A DNA stretch of 64,000 nucleotides from Mycobacterium sp. ITM-2016-00317 (GTDB taxonomy: Bacteria > Actinomycetota > Actinomycetes > Mycobacteriales > Mycobacteriaceae), in contig NZ_CP134399.1 in assembly GCF_002968295.1 (NCBI RefSeq), positions 4,960,001-5,024,000 of the forward strand, given 5' to 3'. Under the pieces are notes generated by a model, which saw only the letters and a program-made list of their open reading frames with translations, searched no databases and was not told where the DNA came from. Both the position numbers and the translations under genes were made by a program. Positions 54,012-61,822 of the stretch are shown here, in pieces; positions within the stretch are counted from its first letter, which is position 1, and each line of letters starts with the position of its first letter.

Positions 54012-55082
54012 TCACGCTCCCCATTCTCCGTCACGGAGCATCTGATTGAGCCATCCGAGGCTGTAGTAGATGCTGTGGGCCATGTTCGCGTACCGGAGTT
54101 CGGGACGGTCGCCACGCTCGTAGATCGCCACGGCCTGCAGACATCCGATGGCGGTCTTGGTCAGCGACTGCACCGCCCACCAGGTCAGGCTCGCCGGGTC
54201 CGGACGCCATTCGGCGGCCGCCGCGTACTCGTCGAGGAACTCGTCGATGCCGAGCAGCTTGCACGCCAGCGGCGACCGGCCACGAGAGGTGCGCTGGAAG
54301 AACCAGGCGAGGTCGGCGATCGGATCGCTGAAATGGGCGGTCTCCCAGTCCAGGATGCCGATCAGGCTGCCGTCCTGCGGGTGCACCACCAGGTTGCCTA
54401 CCCGGAAATCGTTGTGCACCAGGGAAACGCGCCCCGACACCTGGTCGGCGCGGTGATCCAGCCAGGCCAGCGCGAGGTCCAGCACCGGGATCCGGACGGA
54501 CGCGACCTCGTCGTAGGTCTGCCGCCATTGCCGGTTCTCGACACGTCCGGTGTCTGCGGCCGCCGGCGGCGGGTCGAGCTCGGGCAGGGTCAACGACTCC
54601 GGTGCGGCGGCGTGCAGCCTGGCCATCTCGCGTGCCACCCGGCGGCCGAGTGCGGCCCGGTCCCCGGGGTCGGTGATGACCCGCGTGACGCTGTGCGGCA
54701 TCGGGACGACGCCGACGAGGCGTTCCATCACGAAGAAGCCGCGGTTGCCCGGTTCCCCGACACGGTGTGCGACCACCCCGGGCACCGGCAGCCCCAGGCC
54801 GGCGGCCGCGCGCAGCAGCGCCACCTCGCGCGCCACGTCGTAGCTGCCCACGATCCCGCTCAGCGGTTCACGTTTGACCGCGAACGACGCGCTCTGGTCC
54901 TGACCCCACGTGGCGGTGACCAGATAGGTCTCCCACGAGTTGCCCTCGCCGCGCTGGTCGACGTCGACCAACTCGACCTTGCGTCCCCCGGCCACCTGCG
55001 CCGCGAGCACCGCCGTCAGTTCCGCCAGGAACGCCGATGTGCCGTCAGTCATGGCGGTCTCGCCTTCCACCGTCGCTGTCAT
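54012..55082 (-). CDS. APH-family phosphotransferase (ACAD10/11- or LvaA-like acyl-CoA kinase)
   Basis: A 356-residue aminoglycoside-phosphotransferase-fold kinase. Nucleotide-side segment SASFAVKREP, hinge FFVMERLVG, catalytic loop LVHNDFRVGN and metal-binding LDWETAHFSDP are all present. Relatives fused to ACAD domains (ACAD10/11) or beside them (LvaA) phosphorylate the 4-hydroxyl of 4-hydroxyacyl-CoA. Its place between an SDR/ACAD/ligase group and a small helper favours that over antibiotic resistance. GGAGG lies upstream of the ATG. Confidence 0.85.
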   Translation of the reverse strand: MTATVEGETAMTDGTSAFLAELTAVLAAQVAGGRKVELVDVDQRGEGNSWETYLVTATWGQDQSASFAVKREPLSGIVGSYDVAREVALLRAAAGLGLPVPGVVAHRVGEPGNRGFFVMERLVGVVPMPHSVTRVITDPGDRAALGRRVAREMARLHAAAPESLTLPELDPPPAAADTGRVENRQWRQTYDEVASVRIPVLDLALAWLDHRADQVSGRVSLVHNDFRVGNLVVHPQDGSLIGILDWETAHFSDPIADLAWFFQRTSRGRSPLACKLLGIDEFLDEYAAAAEWRPDPASLTWWAVQSLTKTAIGCLQAVAIYERGDRPELRYANMAHSIYYSLGWLNQMLRDGEWGA

Positions 55083-55101
55083 GATGATCGTCCTCCAGGT
55101 C

Positions 55102-55876
55102 CTAGACGACGCTGACCGAGCGGCCGCCGCCGTCCACGGTGATGCGCTGGCCCGTCACATATTCCGCGTCGGCGGACACCAGGAAGGCCACGGCGCCCGC
55201 CACGTCGGCGGGCGTGCAGACCCGGCCGAACGGATAGCGCGCCGCCAGGTCCTCGATCGACCCGCCGCCGGTCGCGGCCTTCACCAGGCGCCGACCCATC
55301 TCGGTCTCCACCAGGCCGGGCGCGACGATATTGGCCCGGATGTTGTGTGCGCGTTCTTCTTGCGCGAGCGTGCGGACGCACATCTCCATCGCGGCCTTGG
55401 CCATCGTGTACGGCGCCGACAGAGCAGGCGCCTCGCCGACGGTGCTGCTGGAGATCATCACCACGTCGCCGCGGCCCGCCGCGCGCATGTCGGGCAGCAC
55501 CCGCTGGATCAGATGGATGGGACCCAGCGCGTGCACCCGGAGCAACGACATGAAGTCGGCCACCGGAGTGTCGGCGACAGGCTGCCCCTTGCTCGCGGTG
55601 CCCGCGTTGCTCACCACGAGGTCGACCGGACCGAGGTCGGCGCGCACCGCATCGACCATCGCGTCGACGGCGGCCTCGTCGTCGATCGCCGCGCCGTAGG
55701 CCTTGGCCCCCCCCGGCGGAAACGATCTGGGCCACAACCTCGTCAGCGGCACCGGAATCGCGCCGGTAGTTCACCGCCACTGCGGCGCCATCGGCCGCGA
55801 GGCGTAGCGCGATACCGCGCCCGACGCCGCGCGAGCTGCCGGTCACCACTGCCACACGTCCGTCCAACCGGGACAT
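55102..55876 (-). pseudogene. Short-chain dehydrogenase (SDR3), frameshifted in a G8 run
   Basis: The first about 50 residues (VAVVTGSSRGVGRGIALRLA) are in the frame of the ATG at 55876. From AKAYGAAIDDE onward, with the NAG motif (VVSNAGT), SSSTV, the YTMAK active site and the C-terminal VTGQRITVDGGG, the protein is one frame over, ending at 55102. The shift sits at eight C on the plus strand (55707-55714); seven would restore SAGGAKAY. In the Lva comparison it takes the LvaD place, reducing a 4-oxoacyl-CoA or oxidising a hydroxyacyl-CoA. Confidence 0.85.
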
Positions 55877-57015
55877 CAACCCACCACCGCTCGTCCGACG
55901 AGGTCCTTCATGACCTCGTTCGCTCCGCCATAGATCCGCTGGATGCGCGCATCACGCCACATCCGGGCGATCGGATACTCCTCCATGTAGCCGTAGCCAC
56001 CGAACATCTGCAGCACCCGGTCCAGGACGTCCCATTGCAGATCCGTCGCCTTGTACTTCGCGCCGGCCGCTTCGGCCGCGGTGAGTTCACCGTCGTTGAG
56101 CGCGAGCACACAACGGTCGACGTACTCCTGCAGGATCGCGATATCGGTGTGCATCTCGGCGATCTGCATGCGGACCGACTGCAGCTGCGCCAGCGGTCCC
56201 CCGAACGCGTTGCGCTGGCGGGCGTGGTCGAGCCCCAACTCCAGGGCATGCCGGGCCGATGCCACGGCCGCGACCGCGATCGACAGCCGTTCCCGAGGCA
56301 AATTGGCTATCGCGCAACCGAATCCGCGTCCCGGTTCGCCGACGATGTTCGACACCGGCACCCGGCAGTCGTCGAAGAACAGTTCCGCGGTGTCCTGCGC
56401 CTTGCGGCCGATCTTGTGCATGGGCCTGCCCCGCTCGAACCCGGGCGTCCCGTTCTCGACGGCCACGAAGGTGGTGCCCCGGCCGTCACGCTCCCCGGTG
56501 CGCACCAGCACGATCGCCAGATCGCAGGTCGCCCCGCTGGTGATGAATGTCTTCTGCCCGTTGATGACCAGGTGGTCGCCGTCGCGCCGCGCGCTCGTCG
56601 CGATCGCCGCCAGGTCGGACCCGGCACCGGGCTCGGTCAACCCGAGCGCGGTCACGCACTCGCCACCGGTGAACGCCGGCAGCCACCGTTGTTGCTGCTC
56701 GGGGGTGGCCAGGTCACGCAGGTACGGCACGATGATGTCGTTTTGCATCGAGAAGAGGTCGCCCGCCATGCCGGAGGCGACGACTTCTTCGGTCATCACC
56801 GCGTTGTAGCGGAAGTCCTCGATGCCAAGACCGCCGTACTCCGGGGCGAACTCGAAGCCCAGGAAGCCGTTCTCACCGGCGGCGCGGATGAACTCGCGGG
56901 CCACGGTGCCTGCGTCCTCCCACTCCTCGATGTGGGGGACGGCGGCGTGGTCGATGAACGCGCGGAACGCTTTCCGGAACGCCTCGTGTTCCTCGGTGTA
57001 GAGGGTCCTACGCAC
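55876..57015 (-). CDS. Acyl-CoA dehydrogenase-family protein (LvaC-like candidate)
   Basis: A 379-residue ACAD: LGLTEPGAGSDLAAI, ITSGATCDLAIVLVRTG, RNAFGGPLAQLQSVR and QMFGGYGYMEEYPI for FAD and substrate. The usual YEGT catalytic Glu is replaced (IYGGANEVM). A Glu in NLPRERL could act, as in isovaleryl-CoA dehydrogenase, or the enzyme may catalyse a different reaction such as 4-phosphoacyl-CoA elimination. The GTG start overlaps the ligase stop by 8 bp and its stop overlaps SDR3. Confidence 0.88.
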   Translation of the reverse strand: MRRTLYTEEHEAFRKAFRAFIDHAAVPHIEEWEDAGTVAREFIRAAGENGFLGFEFAPEYGGLGIEDFRYNAVMTEEVVASGMAGDLFSMQNDIIVPYLRDLATPEQQQRWLPAFTGGECVTALGLTEPGAGSDLAAIATSARRDGDHLVINGQKTFITSGATCDLAIVLVRTGERDGRGTTFVAVENGTPGFERGRPMHKIGRKAQDTAELFFDDCRVPVSNIVGEPGRGFGCAIANLPRERLSIAVAAVASARHALELGLDHARQRNAFGGPLAQLQSVRMQIAEMHTDIAILQEYVDRCVLALNDGELTAAEAAGAKYKATDLQWDVLDRVLQMFGGYGYMEEYPIARMWRDARIQRIYGGANEVMKDLVGRAVVG

Positions 57016-58563
57016 TCGACTTCTCCTCCTGCTCCTGCCAGTACTTGTCGCGCAACTGACGCTTGTACAACTTGCCGGTCGGCAGCCGGGGCATCTCTTC
57101 GATGAAGTCGAACGACTTGGGGCACTTGAACCTGGCCAGGTGATCCAGGCAGAACGCGCGCAACGTCTGCGCGAGTTCGGGAGTTCCGCCGCGCGGGTCG
57201 ACCGGCTGGATCACCGCTTTCACGGCTTCCCCGAAGTCCTCGTCGGGAACTCCGAAGACCGCGGCGTCCATCACATCGGGATGGGTGATCAGCAGGTTCT
57301 CGATCTCCTGCGGGTAGATGTTCACCCCGCCGGAGATGATGACGAAGGCCTGGCGGTCGGTGAGGAACAGGTAGCCCTCTTCGTTCAGGTATCCGATGTC
57401 GCCGATCTTGGACATGGTGCCGCTGGGATCCTGGGCTTCGGCGGTCTTCTCGGGATCGTTGAGGTACTCGAAAGAGCTGTTGCCGCCGCGGAACCAGATG
57501 TTCCCGGCAGCGCCGACAGGCAGCTCGTTGCCGCCGTCGTCGCGGATCACGATCTCGCCGAAGAACGCCTTGCCGACCGTCCCGGGGTTGGCCAGCCACT
57601 CCTGCGGGGTGCAGCCGCACGTGCCGTTCGCCTCGGTCCCGCCGTAGTACTCGTAGATCACCGGACCCCACCAGTCCAGCATGTCCTGCTTGACCTGCCG
57701 GGGACACGGCGCTGCTCCGTGCACGACCGCCTCCAGCGAGGAGTAGTCGTACTTTTCCCTGATCTCCGTCGGCAACTTCAGGATTCGCGAGAACATCGTC
57801 GGCACGACCATGGTATGGGTGGCCCGGAACTCCTCGATCAGGGACAGGAACTGTTCGGTGTCGAAGCGTTCCATCACGATGTTGGTGGCGCCCAGTCGCA
57901 GACCGATCGAAATGCTCGACTGCGGCCCGGAATGGTAGAGCGGCGCAGTGGACAGAAACGTCATGCCCTCGCGCATCCGGAACAGGCGTTTGCCCATCTC
58001 CTCGATGCCGAGTTGCTCGTCGGGGGATACATCGGGGAGGTGACGTTTGACGGCCTTGGGTCGGCCCGTGGTGCCCGACGAGTAGAACATCGGAGTGCCG
58101 AGACGTTCGCCGTCACCGGGTGTCGGCGGATACTGCTCGATCACCGCGGAGAGACTCTCGAAGGGCGCCGGTGGCGCGTCGGCACCGATCACCAGCCACT
58201 GCTCGACCTTCGGGCACAGCTCCGGGAAATGCTGGGCCACAGCGAATTTCGCCGCAGTGGTGATCACCAGCCGTGCACCACAGTCATCGACGATATAGGC
58301 CGCTTCCTCCACCGAGAGGAAGGAGTTGATCGGCGTGTAGTACAGCCCGCACCGTTCCGCGGCCGGCATCGTCACGATCATGTCGAGGTGGTTCTCGGCG
58401 AAGAGCGCGATGTGGTCGCAGCGTTTGAGCCCGAGTGCGCGGAAGTGGCGGCCACCCGATTGGCGCGCTCGTCGAACTCGCGGTAGGTGAGGGTCTCCCG
58501 ACTGCCCGCCATGATCAGCGCGGGACGATCGGGATTCTCGCGAACGTTGCGTGAGGGATACAT
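57008..58563 (-). pseudogene. Acyl-CoA synthetase (FadD family) b, frameshifted near the N-terminus
   Basis: The N-terminal 40 residues (MYPSRNVRENPDRPALIMAG, LTYREFDERANRVA) are in one frame. The rest (FRALGLKRCDHIALF, FYSSGTTGRPKAVKR, YEYYGGTEANG, terminal PTGKLYKRQLRDKYW) is in another, open from 58381 if an internal start is used. Adding one base at the GG of 58447-58448 joins them (VAA-HFRALGL). Full length would be about 518. It would activate the acid that the downstream ACAD/SDR/kinase genes process. Confidence 0.86.
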
Positions 58564-58580
58564 GTCGGCTCCGGCTCCCG

Positions 58581-59564
58581 CTAGCTGAGGGGGCGCAGGA
58601 ACTCGGCGATGCCCCAGCCGCCCTGGCCGTTGGCGTACCGGACCGACATCTGGCCCATTCGCGCGGCGCGGTCGGCGGTGCGCTGGGTCACGGGGACGAA
58701 GTGGTTGATCGTCCCGTCGAGCACCATCGTCGGCAATCCGTCAGCGGTGATCACCGCGGTGTTGCGGCCGGAATATGTTGCCTCTCCGGCATAGTCGGTG
58801 TAGACGGTGTAATCCCGGATCGGATGGAACACGCCGTCAGGCGTGATGACGACCCCGCCCGATGCCCGTACACCGTTGGGCTCGAACTCGCCGTATGCCG
58901 TGATCGCCGTACCGTCGACCAGCCAGGCGGCCAGCCATTCGCCGTTGTAGGACGCCCACTCCCGTGGTCCCCACGAATGGTCCCGGAACGACGTGGCCTT
59001 GTCCACCTGCCAGGTCGTCCCCCCGACGCGTACCGACCCGCTGACGTGACCGAACTGTTCGTAATGGTCGGTGGCGATCTGCGAACTGCCGGGGGTGCAG
59101 TCACCGTCTTCGGCAATGGTGAACATCGGCACCGAGGCCTCGAACGTCAGCGCGATCTCACACTCCAGCGACGGCGAGTTCTTCAGCGCCTGCCTGCCCC
59201 GCTCGGCCAGCAGCGACGGGGTGCTGATCAGCGCAACGGTGTTGCGGTAGTTCACCTCCCACGTGCGCGTGGCCTCCTTGGGCACGATCTCAAGCCCCTG
59301 GGTCGCCCAGCGGTCGTTGGTCTCGTTCGGCTGACGACCGGCGCGCAGGGCGATCCGGCCGCCGGGCAGTGTCAGCTGCACCGTCGCCTCGGAGTAGCCC
59401 ATCGTCGGCCGGTTCCCGATACGCATGAGCGCGCTGACTTCGCTGACGGGGTCGACGAAGTTGACGTAGACGCTCTCGTTGTAGTTGGCGATGCCCGCCG
59501 GATCGTGGGTGAATTCGGCGTCTGTGCCGTACTGGCATGCGGTGAACGGCGCTGTTGAGTCCAT
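58581..59564 (-). CDS. DUF7064/CrtC-like lipocalin-fold protein
   Basis: A 327-residue protein rich in beta strands with the conserved segment KATSFRDHSWGPREW, seen in hydroxyneurosporene synthase (CrtC)/AttH-like proteins often found beside mycobacterial acyl-CoA genes. It may bind or hydrate a lipid. Exact function unknown. It lies 22 bp after the ECH gene and 17 bp before ligase b, clearly in the operon. Confidence 0.75.
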   Translation of the reverse strand: MDSTAPFTACQYGTDAEFTHDPAGIANYNESVYVNFVDPVSEVSALMRIGNRPTMGYSEATVQLTLPGGRIALRAGRQPNETNDRWATQGLEIVPKEATRTWEVNYRNTVALISTPSLLAERGRQALKNSPSLECEIALTFEASVPMFTIAEDGDCTPGSSQIATDHYEQFGHVSGSVRVGGTTWQVDKATSFRDHSWGPREWASYNGEWLAAWLVDGTAITAYGEFEPNGVRASGGVVITPDGVFHPIRDYTVYTDYAGEATYSGRNTAVITADGLPTMVLDGTINHFVPVTQRTADRAARMGQMSVRYANGQGGWGIAEFLRPLS

Positions 59565-59586
59565 GCGGGCCTCCGGTTCGGAATGG

Positions 59587-60456
59587 TCAGAAGTAGTCGG
59601 CGGGATCGTCGTCCAGCGGCGGGAAGACCGCGGGACGGCGTTCCAGAAACGACATCACGCCTTCGTGGACGTCGGCGGTGCGCAATCGACTGGCGTACAC
59701 CCTTGATTCGTCCTCACATGCCGACCGCGGCGTCGCATGCCCCCAGCTGCGGCCGAGCAGCCGGCGCGACAGCGCGACCGAGGCCGGCGACGTGTCGGTG
59801 ACGAAGACCCGCGCATAGGCCATCGCCTCGTCGAGCACGGCGTCGGCCGCGACGACGCGGGTCAGCAGCCCGGCCTCGTAGGCCTCGGCCGCGCCGAAGA
59901 CCCGCCCGGACAGCACCCAGTCGGTGGCTCTCGTCAGGCCGACCAGCCGCGGCAGGAACCACGACGACGCGCTCTCGGGGACCACGCCGCGCCGGGTGAA
60001 CACGAACCCGAAACGCGAGCGCTCGCCGGCGATGCGCACGTCGGTGGCGGCCATGATCGACGCTCCCCCACCGACCGCGTCGCCGTTGACGGCGGCGATC
60101 ACCGGGGTACGCATGTCGAACAGCCGCTCACTGACCCGGCCGCCCGGTTCGCGGTAGCCCGTCGGCGTGTGTCCGGGGGCGTCCTCCTGGAGCGCCTCCA
60201 GCAGGGTGTCCGGGCCGGTGAGTTCCGCGCCGACGCAGAAGTGGTCCCCGGCTCCGGTCAGCACCACCGCACGGACTGCCGGATCCCGGTCGGCGATGTC
60301 GAGGGCATCCCAGAGATCACGCAACATCTGGTTGCGCAACGCGTTTCGGCGATGGGGTGCGTTGAAGCTGATGACCGCGACACCGTCGTCGAACCGGTAG
60401 TCGATCTCCTCGTAGGCCGGCGGTTGCCGATGGTCGGTCACCGCTGCCCCGCTCAC
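59587..60456 (-). CDS. Enoyl-CoA hydratase/isomerase family protein
   Basis: A 289-residue crotonase: ISFNAPHRRNAL, oxyanion segments HFCVGAELTG and NGDAVGGGASIM, then FVFTRRGVVPESASSWFLPR, where a Glu lies in the second catalytic loop. It hydrates or isomerises enoyl-CoA, e.g. the 3-enoyl product of a 4-hydroxyacyl-CoA route. The GTG at 60456 overlaps the SDR4 stop (GTGA); the longer frame is rejected. A GTG six codons later is possible. Confidence 0.9.
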   Translation of the reverse strand: MSGAAVTDHRQPPAYEEIDYRFDDGVAVISFNAPHRRNALRNQMLRDLWDALDIADRDPAVRAVVLTGAGDHFCVGAELTGPDTLLEALQEDAPGHTPTGYREPGGRVSERLFDMRTPVIAAVNGDAVGGGASIMAATDVRIAGERSRFGFVFTRRGVVPESASSWFLPRLVGLTRATDWVLSGRVFGAAEAYEAGLLTRVVAADAVLDEAMAYARVFVTDTSPASVALSRRLLGRSWGHATPRSACEDESRVYASRLRTADVHEGVMSFLERRPAVFPPLDDDPADYF

Positions 60457-61280
60457 GCTCCGCCGCTGCAGACCAGCGTCTGCGCGGTGATGTAGCTGGA
60501 CTCGGGAGCGCACAGCAGGTACACCGCGCCGGCGGCCTCTTCGACCTCGCCGCCGCGACCCAGGGCGATGCCCGCCGTGACGGTCTCGTAGACCGCCGGG
60601 TTGACGCCGACCTTGATCTCACGCCCGGCGACGTCGATGGTCTTGGCCTCGGTGGTCACCGCGGTCAGCCGGGTGTTGATCACGCCGTAGGCGATGGCGT
60701 TGACGGTGACGTTGTAGCGGCCCCACTCCTTGGCCAGCGTCTTGGTCATGCCGAGCAGGCCGGCCTTGGCGGTGGAGTAGTTGACCTGACCCGGGTTGCC
60801 CTGCATGCCCGAGATGGACGAGGTGTTGACGATGGCGCGCCGCGACGCGGTGCCGTTCTCGGCCTTCTCCTTCTTGGCCAGACCGGAGATCACCGGCTGG
60901 GCGGCCCGCAGGATGCGGAACGGCGCGGTGAGGTGCACGTCGATGATGTCGTTCCACTGCTGGTCGGTCATCTTCTGGATGACGTTGTCCCAGGTATAGC
61001 CGGCGTTGTTGACGATGATGTCCAGCCCGCCGAAGTTGTCGACGGCGGTTGCGACGAAGCGGTCGGCGAACTCGGGATCGGTGACGCTGCCGGTGCACGC
61101 GACGGCCTGCCCGCCCGCTGCCTCGATCGCGGCCACGACTTCCTGGGCGGGGTCGGCATCCAGATCGTTGATGACCACCCGGGCGCCCTCGGCGGCCAGC
61201 TTCTCGGCGACTGCGCGCCCGATTCCACGCCCCGATCCGGAGACCAGCGCTACCTTGCCGTCGAGCTTTCCTGCCGCCAC
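60453..61280 (-). CDS. Short-chain dehydrogenase SDR4 (FabG/3-hydroxyacyl-CoA dehydrogenase-like), operon leader
   Basis: A 275-residue SDR: GSGRGIGRAV, NNAGY, NTSSISGMQ and YSTAKAG. First gene of an eight-gene minus-strand operon down to 53606: SDR4, ECH, DUF7064, ligase b, ACAD, SDR3, kinase, small helper. Operator copy B ends 36 bp before the GTG start. Confidence 0.92.
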   Translation of the reverse strand: MAAGKLDGKVALVSGSGRGIGRAVAEKLAAEGARVVINDLDADPAQEVVAAIEAAGGQAVACTGSVTDPEFADRFVATAVDNFGGLDIIVNNAGYTWDNVIQKMTDQQWNDIIDVHLTAPFRILRAAQPVISGLAKKEKAENGTASRRAIVNTSSISGMQGNPGQVNYSTAKAGLLGMTKTLAKEWGRYNVTVNAIAYGVINTRLTAVTTEAKTIDVAGREIKVGVNPAVYETVTAGIALGRGGEVEEAAGAVYLLCAPESSYITAQTLVCSGGA

Positions 61281-61316
61281 TTCAGCGTCCTCTCATCACC
61301 AACACAACAAATGTGA

Positions 61317-61335
61317 AGTGAAGATTAACTTCACG
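61317..61335. promoter_or_regulatory. 19-bp operator, copy B
   Basis: On the minus strand: CGTGAAGTTAATCTTCACT, identical to copy A (20607-20625) at 16 of 19 positions. Both keep the GTGAAG-N5-CTTCAC dyad and face their gene in the same orientation. Confidence 0.7.
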
Positions 61336-61596
61336 ATGACGAAGGGTCAACCACCATCTGTACTGGCTGTTTAGCAAGCACGTAAATCTTGACTATGGAA
61401 TCTGTCGGCGCCCGAACGCGCGTGGGAACAGTTCACCGGGCACGCAGGCGCCGCCAACAGGGCCGATGCGGATCTCGCTATCGTCGGGGGATCGTCACCC
61501 GACGGACAGGCCGGGGGTCGGGTCTCCGTACGCGCGCGGCCCCGGGCATGGCCGATCACCCACGTCGAGGCATTTATGCAGGTCCTGACATGGAAC

Positions 61597-61648
61597 GGCC
61601 CCCGAGCTTTTGTTCCTCGGTCGGACAAGACCGAGGGGCTCGGGGGCC
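61597..61648. terminator. Two-tier hairpin, probable pabC terminator
   Basis: Outer 11-bp arms GGCCCCCGAGC/GCTCGGGGGCC (61597-61607 and 61638-61648) enclose an inner 8-bp stem CCTCGGTC/GACCGAGG. It lies downstream of pabC on the minus strand. It could instead be part of a structured RNA. Confidence 0.5.
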
Positions 61649-61822
61649 GGGTGACTGCGGGGAATTCGCCAGCGCGCACAGGTGCGTCGAGCGCTTTCCC
61701 TGGTGCTGCTAGCTCGCAGCCACCTCACATGTCCATAAGTCAATCAATTTCTCGGACCACCTCCTTCCCTGTGTACAGGCGACCGTACTCGCGGTTGAGG
61801 TGGGCGACAAGGGATTTAGCGC

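Larger units (their letters stand above)
61281..61822. other. 542-bp gap at the right edge of the accessory block
   Basis: It holds operator copy B (61317-61335) and a two-tier hairpin (61597-61648). On the minus strand a startless reading frame just after pabC ends NREYGRLYTGKEVVREID-stop at 61740; it may be a gene remnant. No convincing intact gene. Confidence 0.5.

Noticed and set aside
54012..55082. Aminoglycoside-resistance kinase
   Set aside because: The APH fold is present, but the gene sits in an acyl-CoA operon beside ACAD and ligase genes; the acyl-CoA kinase family is a better fit.
61389..61712. 107-codon plus-strand frame in the right-hand gap
   Set aside because: Arg-rich, no conserved look, crosses the hairpin; treated as non-coding.
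14477..61822. Prophage or integrative element
   Set aside because: No integrase, recombinase, structural phage gene, tRNA att site or flanking direct repeat could be seen.
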